The notes below the pieces were generated by a model. It worked only from the letters and a program-made list of their open reading frames with translations. It did not search any database and was not told the origin of the DNA. A stretch of 64,000 nucleotides of DNA from NCBI GenBank assembly GCA_010645155.1, contig CM021314.1:8880292-8944291 (forward strand), in the 5' to 3' direction. The stretch comes from Tigriopus japonicus. Its lineage: Eukaryota; Arthropoda; Copepoda; Harpacticoida; Harpacticidae. A program made the translations under genes and the position numbers. Positions 23,449 through 35,300 of this stretch are shown one piece after another; position 1 is the stretch's first letter; each line of letters begins with the position of its first letter.

Positions 23449-24699
23449 ATGGTTAAACATGGTGCTATCGGCAGGTTTCGAGCCTTTGTCAAAACTTTAT
23501 GTGACTTGATTTTGGTGGTCCTGGCCAGTGCCGTGCACCTTCTCACTATCCTGGCCATTTTCTTATTCTGCTTGAAAGTTGCTCCCGACTCACGTATTCT
23601 AATTCATCCTGAAGCATACCATTGGACCTTTGTGGTCATTATGGGATGCTTGGCTCTTGACCTGATCTTGGAACTTATTTATGTGTTCTTGTGGTTCTTT
23701 GTGGGAGCCCCTCTCTGGCTCCAACGGGAAATTCTCGCATGGAAACGTACCTCAAGACCCAGGACATGTATGACTGTCTTGTTGACCCAAATAGCTGGGA
23801 TTAGCATCCTCCTTAATGTAGGACTGGCCTTGTCCATGATCTACGAGAGCATGGCACTACGCTTTGAGCTTACTAAAAGGCTCCATCTGGATGTGGACGA
23901 GAGCTATGTTCAATATGGCAAGTTCTGGCCTTTCATTTCGATCCTAAACGTTCTGTCTGCTGCAGCCAAGCTTGTGTTTGCTCTCCATATGGTAGAGTTC
24001 TTGTGGATGAGGACCCTTTCGCAAATCCAGAAATTCAAGGCCAACATCGTGTCTTATGACGTGAAAAGAGGTGCCATCGTTGAAAAGCTCAAGAAGAAGG
24101 AGAGATCAAAGCCTCTCCATGACGCGGTCTCAATCGAAGAGAAGATCGTTGATAAGGCCTTCTCATTCATTCTTTCCGAACCAAACGGTTACCAGGACAC
24201 GGAAATTGGCTCCACTTTAACACCCGACCACGGACACCCCAACAATGACTTCTCAGATGCCCAAGCGTATGGTGGCAATTCCTCTCCTTCGTCAAAGATC
24301 TTCATGAATGGCCTAAATGGACACGTATTGCCGATCCCCCAACAACCAACAACAGATGGGCCAAACTCCGAGAAGGACATCTACCATATGGAACCAAACG
24401 TTACACGAACATGCAACAAGTCCGAAGTGGGAAAGAGCAAGTCAAAGAAAGCCCAGAGGGAGAAACCTTCGTTGACGTTGGCCTGTTCTTCCTCCCGTTC
24501 TAGCCTTTCTCTTCCGCCGCCTCCTCCTCCACCTCCGCCTCCAATGCCACCTCTACCTCCAGTAGTTCTTGCTCGTCGTTCTCCTCCATCGGTTCGAGCT
24601 CGAGCTCCGCAACCACCTTCCCTCCAGGCCCAGACATTTGAGAAAGAAAGCCTGCTCGATGGAGCGGTTCAAACCACAGCAACATCGAAGAAGGCCTAG
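23449..24699 (+). CDS. Unrecognised four-transmembrane protein with Pro-rich cytoplasmic-type tail
   Basis: The 416-residue product has four strong hydrophobic segments at about residues 18-43, 59-85, 107-132 and 159-187. A charged, mostly polar tail of about 225 residues follows, with a basic patch at 214-221 (KLKKKERS), Ser/Lys-rich stretches and a run of ten prolines at 356-365 followed by further Pro. Short N-terminus and long basic tail suggest both ends are cytoplasmic, as in other tetraspan proteins, and poly-Pro could bind SH3, WW or EVH1 domains; that is inference. I do not recognise the family. The ATG at 23449 is the first in an open frame (context GGGCATGG); the frame is open 22 codons further upstream, so a spliced N-terminal extension is possible. 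It appears to be a single coding exon. Confidence 0.85.
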   Translation: MVKHGAIGRFRAFVKTLCDLILVVLASAVHLLTILAIFLFCLKVAPDSRILIHPEAYHWTFVVIMGCLALDLILELIYVFLWFFVGAPLWLQREILAWKRTSRPRTCMTVLLTQIAGISILLNVGLALSMIYESMALRFELTKRLHLDVDESYVQYGKFWPFISILNVLSAAAKLVFALHMVEFLWMRTLSQIQKFKANIVSYDVKRGAIVEKLKKKERSKPLHDAVSIEEKIVDKAFSFILSEPNGYQDTEIGSTLTPDHGHPNNDFSDAQAYGGNSSPSSKIFMNGLNGHVLPIPQQPTTDGPNSEKDIYHMEPNVTRTCNKSEVGKSKSKKAQREKPSLTLACSSSRSSLSLPPPPPPPPPPMPPLPPVVLARRSPPSVRARAPQPPSLQAQTFEKESLLDGAVQTTATSKKA

Positions 24700-25514
24700 T
24701 TTGGGGCGGAGGAAACATGAATGTGTTTTTGCGTCATACTAACGTCAAGTCGGCGTCTTTTTCTTCACACAAAATCCGGCGTAATCTCGGGGTTGCAGGC
24801 TGAGCAAAAACCATTTGTACGAGACACATCCATGACTTTTCTTGTGCTGTCCGTAGCTGTACTATTTTTGGACTATCAGTCCGTTCTAAATAAGTGTTGG
24901 CAATACCGCCTTCATCTTTTTTATGTAAGGACGGAGTAGGATGGTTGCACGAATGTTGGGTGGGATTTCTCCTCAAGTTGATGGAAAAAGCCCTTTGTTT
25001 CGACTGTGATACCCAATAGACTAAAACGTTTCCTCATTTTCCTTCATTGTAGTGCTGTTTGTTTGTTTGCCTCAAGTACTGTTTTCAAGTAAAAGCTCAA
25101 GCATTCATTGATTTGATGGTTCCGCATCTTCTTTGTCTGAAGAGTAGTTACACTTTAGAGGAGCTAACTTCATTACGGTTGTAATAGTTCTTCATAAGTT
25201 TCTTTTCGAAAGCCCCAGAGGTCAAATGTACTTGTGCATGCATGATGTATTTGCAGACGTCACAACGCCAGATAACATGATATCAAACTTCCCAATGTTA
25301 TGCTTTAATGGCATCATTAGGGACAAGAACTTAAGGCGAATAAACTTATTCGTCTTTAAACAACCATGCGGCACTAAAAATATTCGTTTAACTTAGATTT
25401 GATTTGTTTTTATTTCGTCGATGTTGACAAAATTTTCGGTGGAAGAGTTTAAACTAAAATATTTTTGTTTGGCGCAAATGTATAACAGTATAACCATGTA
25501 TAACAGGGACAAAC
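24700..25514. other. 3' flank of the membrane protein gene
   Basis: No gene. An AATAAA at 25339-25344, about 640 bp after the stop codon, is a possible poly(A) signal for the membrane-protein gene. Open frames here are short and unsupported. Confidence 0.35.
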
Positions 25515-25570
25515 TCAGCTGGGGTTTTGGGGGCCAAACTGGCAATGGATGGGGCAGAAATAGGCCCGGG

Positions 25571-25624
25571 TAGAGCACTATAATAACAAATAATAATAAT
25601 ACATAATGCTATTTTAGTGCTCTA
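25571..25624. repeat. Hairpin with perfect 10-bp arms
   Basis: TAGAGCACTA at 25571-25580 faces TAGTGCTCTA at 25615-25624 across an AT-rich loop containing AATAATAAT. It lies inside the outer inverted-repeat element and is probably part of it. Confidence 0.7.
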
Positions 25625-25686
25625 GGCTCGAGTATTTCAAGGTTTAAATTTGTTACGTGAGGGAAAACTTTTTGTTTCGATTGATT

Positions 25687-25887
25687 GTCAAAACCAGGGG
25701 TGTGCAAACCCTGGCCCGCGAGAGGATCTGTCATTTTCAATAGACTGTGGCCCGCAGTCGCGGTAGGTAGATTATATAATTTTGTACTAGAAATTATTTG
25801 CCGTTTTGGATGGTGTGGCCCGCGAGCGCCAACGGTCCGGCCAATTTGGCCCATTGTTAAATAAGTCTGCACACCCCTGGCCAAAAC
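25687..25887. mobile_element. Second non-autonomous hAT-like element, nested
   Basis: The element spans 25695-25879 (185 bp). It begins CAGGGGTGTGCAAA and ends TCTGCACACCCCTG; these termini agree at 13 of 14 positions as inverted repeats. The flanks are GTCAAAAC (25687-25694) and GCCAAAAC (25880-25887), an 8-bp target duplication with one change. The interior repeats GGCCCGC motifs three times. It has no coding capacity. Ends differ from the 22058 element after CAGGGGT, so it is a separate family of the same general type. Confidence 0.85.
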
Positions 25888-25989
25888 GAAGATTGCGAAT
25901 TGGGCTCGAGAATTTTGACTAAGTCTTGGGAAGATTGGTCTAAACTCTGACGCATCCCTAATCATTTTGGCCCCACAATCCCCAGCTGA

Positions 25990-28900
25990 ATTCGTCGACT
26001 ACACTCAACCAAGAAGTCTTCCTGCGTATTAGGGCTTTTGATTATATTTTAAATCCAATCATTTTTATTTCGATGGCTTGATTTTCATTTTAATTATGTA
26101 ATAATTAAGCCTTTGTGAACTTTTTGGATTTTCTTCGCCTTTTACACAACTGGGCTGGAGTTTTTTCACTTTTCACTTGTTGTTTCGCCCGCTACATATT
26201 TCTCCTTGTTGCAAGAAGAAAATTTGGAAAGCATTATTCGTTTTTTTTTCTCTTTTACGCAATTTATTTGTCTTTTTCAAACAATAGGGTAGTTTTATTA
26301 ATCTTTTTTTGTGTCAACTTTGACTGTTTTATTCGTCGAAACTTCCTGTCTCTTCATATCATACTCTAATTAAGTAAATAAAGTTAACGTGGTGGGTGGT
26401 TAGGATACAAATGAACACTCAGGCATTGCATTTTATTTTCATTTTTGGCTCACTGCATGAGAGTCGTCGCGTCAAGTTGGACATGACTTCCAATAGATTC
26501 TAATAATGCATCGACGGAAGTAAGGCTTGACAAGCATGTGGAAGAAGATTGGTTATCGTCGAGATTTGGGATGATAAAGCGGTTTTCTGGAAATCGGTTG
26601 TTTGAATGGGCCTTACTCTTTGATCATGGACTATGATGACGATCAGGTTGAACAATCTGTTTCCAACCAGATGTGTTTTTTCCCAAGTTTCGATCATATC
26701 AAGAATGGATTGCTAAAACCGTGCAAAATAATGTACTCATTAGAATTAGTATCATCCAGTTACACACATGATGAGCCAGCCTCCTTTAGAAGATGTTTGA
26801 TTTGCGTAGTCGTACGAAAGTGTTGTTAGAGTACAAACTGTAAACTTTTTACGTGTTGCCTGTCTTCAAGGATGACTTTGACATTTTGAAAGTACACCAT
26901 CGACTTGGTCCTGGTGGAGTGCACCTTTGGGCACGCGGTCTAGATTTGCACTACTATCATCAACAAGGCATTGATCATTCTTGTACATACCCCATTCGGC
27001 AAAACAAACAACAACAGCCAACCATTAACCGTTTGAAAGAATGATAAATGACTTTCTGCGTAGGGTGTATGTGTAAGTAGCAAAGAGCGAATCTCTCATT
27101 CATTGTACCACACGGTTAGGGTACACAATCGAATTGGCTCCGGTAGTTTAATGGAACAGAAAATTAGGATTGTCTTATCATGTAAAGAAAGTGTTTTTCT
27201 TTTCGTGATTAAATGATTTGCTTTCAGTCTGTACCTGATAGCTGTTGTCAAAGGTCTCGACAATCTTGTCTCATTGGTTAAGGTCCCGGATCTAGATCTT
27301 TGCGACCTCCGTCTGAGCTGGGAAAAGCATTTGCTGTATTGTGTGCTTAAGACATGTTGTCATGTCAAATAGGAGCTCAATAGTTCCAGAAAAGTGTACA
27401 CTTGTTTAGGAAATGACTTAACAAACACAATAACAATCGCGTGACGTCAATTATGTAGTTTATACAAACCTTGACATGGCAGCGAATTTCAAAAATGATA
27501 TCAATCGTTAGAAACAAGTGTTGACAAAAATCATGTAGAAGGTTTGACCAGGTAAACTTGAATCAGTCATAAGTTCAAAGTTTGCGAGTGTATCAAAAAA
27601 GGGTTGAATTTATGCTGGAAGATATGCCTCGACTTGTCAAACTCAGACAAAGAGAGACTCTTCCAATGCAAAACCGGTCGAATGTGCTCGGCCCCTAAGT
27701 TGTCTATTTTCTACAAGGAATTCTTCCATTCACGATACCAAACCTCGACTTGGCTAGCCCTTCTCAACATCCTCTTCAGAGTGGCAGGGCCGTTCTGATC
27801 TCTTTCGTCAAACTGGTCGCAAGAGCTATCAGTGAGCGAGTGAGTGGGTGAGTGCTTGGAAGCCCTTCAGATAAGTACGAGCTTCTTTCTACCCGTGCGT
27901 TTACCTGACAGACCTCTCTCCGTGAAGATACACTACTACTACTACTTTGACTACGTACTGCACTCGATGCTCAACACACCGGGTAGTGTAGTATTTGTGT
28001 GTAGGTACACAACCACTACGCAGACCATTATTATTCAATGGGTCCCTGTTACTAGGGGCCGGATCTTGAGCCATGCGCACAGATTTGGCCCAAGTTTGTT
28101 ACTGAACTGAACTACTAACCAATCCCCAAGCTCAGTATGCACTTACATGAACGAGAATCCTCAGGTTCAAAGCAAATTTTGGCGTTGCGATGCCGACTTT
28201 TTTATTCGAGGTGTGGCTCTCAAGCCAATTGGTAAGCCTTTGAATCTCATCCGTGGACGCACAGCTCTGTATTTGGAATACTCATGCATGGTGGGATGTA
28301 TTCTGATTCCGGTTCTTGGAAGTACCTTCTTTACACATGCGCTCCTCGATCAATAATCGGGCTTGGAGAGCTAACTGTCTAGTCTTCTCAGAGAGAAGCT
28401 ATGCAATGACCAGCTCGTGACTAATGATTACCAAATGTGTTTTTCAAGTACTAGAGCATATCTTGTGGTACAGCAAAAACCATCCCTCGGAAAAAGGCCA
28501 CCTCAGAGCCTTTTTTTACCAGCTCACCCGGTCGAGACAAAACTAGGCTGTGGTCCTTCGAGTTCCCCTTCACCATATAGAACTGTGTGTGTCTCTCTCA
28601 CCTGAACGAGTCATGGTTGGCATAGGGGAAGCTGTGTATTCACAAGTTGATACACACACCCTGTGTATCTGGATCGTCATTGGTCGACTTTGAGGTCTAA
28701 TGGTTTGCCCACGACCAGAGCGGATTCTCCAAGAGTCTCTCGGCTCAGCTAGCTAACCATCCAGGTTCTACTACATTCATGTACGTAGTACTAAGGAGAA
28801 TGTTACATGAAGATCTGTCGGAGGAAAATAGCGCCACGAAAGAACGACAGGCCCCGACATTTCCAGGGTTTGGTGAAGTTCGACGCGATCCCATGCCAGA

Positions 28901-31900
28901 GGGAACATTATGTAACGGCTGTCGACGAGGGTTAACTGCGTTCTTTGAACAAGGACGGATGTGTTTTAAACTTTATCATAACAAACCTTGAGGGGAGGAG
29001 ACGATGACCACAAGCAGCTCTCTGGTTCTTTTTTGCACCTACCTTTCAGCCATCTTCTATCTATCAAGTAAGGCTTGGTACGTAAAAGACGCACCACCCC
29101 ATGAGAAGGTAAATTTTAAGCTCAAGCTAACCGGTGGCTGTCAGTTTCGATTTGAAATGCTTAGATAATTGGCCCGGGTGAAACAAAGACGTTTGTAGAT
29201 GAGGAAAACGACCGGCGTTTGGCATTTGCTGAGCGAACCTACGTATCTTTGTTTCGCGTTCCATCTTCTAGTTGTCAGATTTTCTTTTAATCTCCATGAT
29301 GAGTACCTCATTTTTGCCAATTAAAGCTAGCTTTTATTCAAATGCTAGGTAGGTGCACAAAGCATCCCTTTTTCATGAAAGTTCAAGTTCGCGAGGATGA
29401 AACTGCACAATCGGTCTTGCCACACAGCGATGTTCAAGGCCCTTTGGTTCCAACCAGGCTATTCGTTCGATTGATGTCGAAAAGAGTTGATTCAGAGAGG
29501 ACTCACAGCATGGTTCGGGTTCGCCCAACCGTTCTCCCTTCATCCATATGTATCAAACAGAGTGATCTCTCATTGACGTGAGAGCCTATTCTTGTTTATC
29601 AGACGGAAAAAATGGACCAAATGAGTTGCGTAAAGGTTGTTGATGTATGACGGTATCATTCTATTTCGGCTACCAACGAGTACTCGAGAGTCCATTTTTA
29701 TGGCATTTCCAAACCGATTAAGCGGATTGTGGAAGTCTTCATTCTTGGGCTGATGTAAGACTAAGAGGGAATACATCAGAACCATCTAGCAACAAACGTA
29801 AAATGAACTTGGTTGAGATCACCTTGTAATACCAATGTTCAAAATAGCGGAATATTTGAATTTTGAGGCACGCCAACGATAATTGCTCTGTAACTGAACG
29901 CCTTTTAGGACAACAGATTGACTTGTCCTTCCTGAAAATGAATTCTTATTCCGGCAACATTTTTGGGAGATAAATGTCAATATTAAACAATTTATCATCA
30001 AATTCTTGCTTTTTGACAGGGCATTCCACAACAATATTAAGATTTAGGCTTCTTCGTCAAGGTCGATGAAAATTTGAAAGCAAAGATGTTTTTAACAATG
30101 CAATGCATAACATCTTTTTTCAGCCATCTTTAATGGGATGTGTCAAAGGACCTTTTAGAAACCTATCTTATCAAAAGACATTTATCATATCAGATTTAGC
30201 TCTCTGTAATGCGAATTGAGCCATCGAGTTCGCGATAAAATTAGAATTGCGAAATTGCAGAGACCAAATAAAAATAGGGGACGTTCACATCATGAAGGCA
30301 TGAGTTCAGGTTCTCAAGAAAAAATAGACTGTACTACAAGTATTATTTATATACTATAGAACCCAAGTGTAAGTTGAATCACATAAAGTGCAGGTTCTTG
30401 TTACGAGTCTTAGAAGTGCAAATCTCATCCGGGCACTATCTTCAGTACGTACAACTGACTGACTGACTGCACGTGAATGATAAAGTTACTGTTGTTAAAT
30501 GCGCACATTCAACTTGAAGGTTAGTTTTAATATATACACTCGGTTCAGTTGGCTTCTAGGGTTACGTAACGGCTAACTCTTCTAGAAAGAATTTGCAAAT
30601 CCTGGCAAAAAGTTCCTGGCCAACCACTTCATCATGGACATGAAACGACCAGTTGATGTGGATTTGAAGTTTGAACGCTACCAACCGCTCTAGAAGATCC
30701 AGGGAAGACGATGGCCCCGTAATCGGACAGCATTTAAAGTTTGCTTGGAATTGCCGTGAATGTGTTGGGTAACATGGTCTCTACTCAATTGCTTCAAACC
30801 CGTCGGTTTTGATCGCGCAACATTTGCTTTAGAAAGGTCATCTTCTGTTGCTGCAAAAGATTCTCAAGGTGAGAAAAGTGGTGCGACGATGAAACTTTTG
30901 GGATGGAATTCACAGAAAAAAATTATAATCTCAGTGATTGGGATGTTATCAGTTAGATGAAAAGGTAGAGAGAAAGGTCTTGGAACAGTTTGGGAATGAA
31001 GCTGTGTTTGACATTGGAAGGCTATTTTGGGAAATTCCCTTCAATCTGATTGTCCACAATCTTGTCACGTTTCATTGAAATCACGAGTGGCCATGAGTGA
31101 AGGTCCATTTCCGAAAAGAATGCACAAACACCACAAATCCTGTTGCAATGGTAATCATGCCAGAACTCTCATTGAATGTGATCGAATCGCATTTTTATTG
31201 TTCCCCCTAACTTTCACATCGATATCTAGTGAGAATGAGGAACAGATCTAAAGTACAGACTTAAATGATTCGACCCTAAACTAGGATGACTATAAACAAA
31301 TCAAAACCATAGTTACCAAAAGTTCTCAATGCAACGGAAATTTATTGCAAACATCAATGGGGCTATTCAAGAGATTTCAAGTTCAATATATGTACATCAA
31401 GTGTTTTGCCGAACTGCACTTGACTTTACAGTACACGACATTTTGAAATATTTTAACATGAACAAAAATTGGAATAACATAACCAATTTAGGTTACATTT
31501 TGGAATTTTAAGGTCACTAAAAATTGAACATGAACTTTAGTTCCAAAAGAGTCACTTTTTCCTGAGAGTTTTGTCCCGGGTGGCTCGTTTTTATTCTTTG
31601 GCCTTTCCCTCTTTCTTTTCTTCCAGTTTTCATCGCGGAAAATGTTCCTAGAATGCAGTCACAAGTGGTGCCTCGGTCTTATTAAATCAAGTAACGACCT
31701 CAGCATATGGCCATCGCGTATTTTAAAAACCCTCAGATATTACTTTTCCTCTGAATTTTCAGTCCCGGTTGCATTTGATGGTGAAGCCATTTTCTTTGCA
31801 CGCCTCAGTTCACAAAATATCATTCAAATACACCAGTTATACACCACTCTGCTCTTTTTACTTCGGAATTCCTCGATATGGGAGACAAGTGCAAAACATT

Positions 31901-31906
31901 AATGAG
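25990..31906. other. Gene-poor stretch
   Basis: No supported gene. Many short frames of 60-90 codons are scattered on both strands with no family features. A CRE-like TGACGTCA octamer occurs near 27442, and a GACT microsatellite (ACTGACTGACTGACTG) near 30450. No repeat structure beyond that was recognised. Confidence 0.4.
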
Positions 31907-32388
31907 TAGGGCCCGGAAGAATACTTGCAAAAAAGTGATAAAATATCCAATATATATTTTCGTTAAAAGGCCAAAATATTTGGAAAAAGCGGGATATCTA
32001 AGATATATATATCTTTTTTGACAAGGCCATTATATGGTATTTTTGTCTGTGTGCAACGATTTTCCAACTTTGTTTCTGGTGAATTTGATGCACTTTGCCG
32101 GGTTTGGAAGCATACTTGAATGTTATTGATTCGAAATACAATTTTTAATTTGCCCCAATAAGTTTTTTTCGTGTATGACAGTATCTTTGGTTGTGAATGT
32201 TAAATTTCAGGACAAATGCCATTCTGTAGAGCTTTTTGTATTTTGGGTTCATTTTTCTTAAGCATTCGAGATAATATTTATTTTTTCCTTGAAAAAGCCA
32301 AAATATTTACAAAAATGGAGGGAAAATGGATAAATATTTTTAAAATATTTTATATCTAAAAGAAATATTTCCGGGCCCTATTGATAAG
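31899..32388. mobile_element. Third terminal-inverted-repeat element, hAT-like, AT-rich interior
   Basis: The element spans 31907-32380 (474 bp). It starts TAGGGCCCGGAA and ends TTCCGGGCCCTA, perfect 12-bp inverted repeats. Next to them are TTAATGAG (31899-31906) and TTGATAAG (32381-32388), which agree at 6 of 8 positions and are read as a decayed 8-bp duplication. The interior is rich in AAATATT-type and ATATAT motifs, with no transposase frame. The duplication is too degraded to prove the superfamily. Confidence 0.7.
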
Positions 32389-35300
32389 TGAAGATTTAAA
32401 TGATTCGAATGAATAGGGCACAAAGGAGCCGCATTGTTCGTACTTAGGCGTGAACCTGAGAAAGTGGCTCGTTTCTTTCAACAACTCACTCGATCCTAAA
32501 AGTTTTTAGCCTTCGTTCTTTCAGGTGGGACGCAGCAGCTTTTTCTGCCCTTTCAATGCAGTAAAACAACGGCTAGTAGCCAGGTCTTGTCCTTCAAACA
32601 ACAATTGTTTACAGTATACCTCATTTGACGTTCCTCCTCACCTTCAAACTCTCACTTTTCTCGTCCAGAATCGCTCACTGTCTGGCCAAGGGTGTTGCAA
32701 CTACAATTTATTCACCCAATGTCCAAAAGACACACACTCACACACAAACACTGACAAAAACAAACCCCATCAGTCCCTTCTGGTTGGTTCCCAATGATCC
32801 CTACACACCAAAGGTCAATTCGTATTTATTGCCAGTGTTGAAATTTGAACTTGTTTTCGAGATCGTGAGGCTCCATTTCATGGGCAGCCAAGCGTTTTGA
32901 CACCGGTTTCATGCGGTGCTCGTCATTAGCGATGAATTGAACCGGGGAACGAGGGATGTTTTAATAAGCAAGACGACGTTGATTGTAATGGAATACGGGG
33001 TGCAGTCAGAATAGAACGACTTGAGTCTAGCCCCACTGTCTAGTGGACCATGATTATTTTTCACTCTGACGCCAACCTTAAGTGAACAACCCTGGCTTCT
33101 CAGACTTTTATGTATTGAACGACGCTCTTCTTTCACCCCTTCTTTTTGCTGTACCTAGTCCGCCATCTCATTTATTGCGTTTTAAGGTATTCCACGCGTC
33201 TGGTTGCACTTCAAGATGGGAGGGTTCAAAACGTTCTGACATCATAATAATACCTACGAGTACATTGACTTGATTCAACACTATCCTGATGGAGAATATC
33301 CTACGTGAATAGGTCTGGCATTTGTTTGTCAAGAGCTTGGCGACATGTATCATTTCCACAAGTGTCTTCTTGACAACATGTTGCTTGTCAAAACGTTCGT
33401 TTTTATTTAGTCTTACTTACTTTCCTTTTTCCTATTATCATTTTCCCTTATTTTTGTTCAAAAACTCACTCCCAAAACAAATAATATATTCTGTTCCCAT
33501 GCAACGGAAGAGGTTTTCTATCATTCATTCACGATATGGACTTTATGAACTCTATGATGAATGTGAAATCTCCCAACTCATGGCAGGTTGTTGAACAGAA
33601 CCATTGGGTTTTTCCAAATGAAAACGAACCAAACATTGTCCTTTGTTATGGGGAGAGGTAGTCAATTTCCGAGAATTCACGAGGTCTTCAGAGCGCTCCT
33701 CTTCATTGAAGAGGAACTGCACCGTCGTGCAGTACTTGTTTTCCCTTTTTTCTACGCATCAAATCTGGTCCCATCAGCCCGAAATCTATCCATCTATGAA
33801 CTATCCATTCACCTGCCGCTTTCAGCTAACGGCAAGCCTTACTTATCATCCATGTAACCAGTACGGTCTGTACTCTGTAAGGTAAGTCAGAATACTCGAG
33901 TCTTCGAGTATATGTCGTATCGAAAGAGAGATGGTTTGAGGGGTGAGGAAATTCACGGGCGGGAATTTCTTAGGTATCCCCATGGTTGAGCCGGCCAGTT
34001 TCACGTGGTAACAGAGAGGAGAAAATGGCTTGCTTGTTGTTGAGTGGAAACCATGTACAAAGCTTCTTTTTGGTGGAGGGAGATCGAAGAAGTATCCTTC
34101 TGGAATGAGGGAGAGATGTCGAGAGATACTCGTTTGAAGTCTATTTTTAGACGGAAATCCAGTCTTGGAGATGAGTGGTTTATTGTCATGGGTATGCCTG
34201 CAATTATGAGGTAATAACTTTGAATTAGAGACGACATTGAGAATATGTCATGGTTTGAGAAAGGAAAGTTGGTTTACAAGCACATTTCCTTTGGCTTCCC
34301 AAGATGGAAACAGATTTGATGAAGAGATATCCGTTAGGTAAGTTAATAAATGCGGTTTGATTATACAAGGTTCTTAAGAATCCAGATTGGATCATTGTTC
34401 ACCGTGATTGAGGACGGGGAAGCATCTCCCATCTGAAACTCTGTTAATGTATTTTTTGTACTGCAAACGCGTACGTTGAGACTGGTATGCTTACCTAAGT
34501 TTTATTTTAGACGAGTATTTGGACCTATTTCTGACCTAATTGCTCGTCTCTAGAAAGTTCCCATGGAAAAAATTGTCGTAGTATTGCGTGATTTCATAAA
34601 AGACAATTTTCATGTTGTTGACAAATGAACATCAATCAAGCAAGATTAGTGTTACTTAATTTGCCATTTTTCATTTCGGGTGTTATGTAAAAAGATCGTT
34701 ACGTTCCATATTTTTATCGCACAACCTCGAATACGAGCCTTTTTGGAACTCTACAGTTTGCTTTTCATTTAAAAATGAGCTAGTATCCCATAACTTTTTT
34801 GAATTGAATTGAAGAAAAACTGAAAGAGAATATCGATAAATCAGCAAGATATTTGTGTGTGCAAAAGTATCTTAATCAATTTCATGAGCTTAATCATTAA
34901 AGCCGGCCAAAATATGATTCTATCCATTCTAGGCCCTAAAACAAGTTTTTAAGAAAATAAAGCATTTCTGGGTGTTTCAAACACATTTTATGTTTTGCCG
35001 ATATTCGAAAAAAATCCACTAAAATTGTGCAAAAATAATCACCAAATTTGGCCACGGCTGTTTTTTGATTTGGTATTATTGTTCTGTAGGTGACTAAGTA
35101 GCAACATTTCTTTAAAATAGTAACGGACCGAAAGGGCTAAGAACCGAAACCGAAAGTTTCGGCCGAAAGAGGGCTTAGCCGAAACTGAAACCGAAACCGA
35201 AATCGGCTGACCACAAAATTGCATAAATGCAAAATCCATCTTAAAAATTAAATTGCTCATGTGTTCGATGTTGAGTAGTCGGAAATTTTGAAAAATCGGG

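Larger units (their letters stand above)
25515..25989. mobile_element. Older inverted-repeat element interrupted by a hAT-like insertion
   Basis: The ends read TCAGCTGGGGTTTTGGGGGC on the left and, reverse-complemented, TCAGCTGGGGATTGTGGGGC on the right, with similarity continuing through CCAAA. About 280 bp of its own sequence remains once the inner 185-bp element (25695-25879) and its duplication are removed. It also holds a perfect 10-bp hairpin (25571-25624). No clear target duplication was found at the outer ends, so the superfamily is unknown. Divergent termini suggest it is older than the insertion inside it. Confidence 0.6.
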
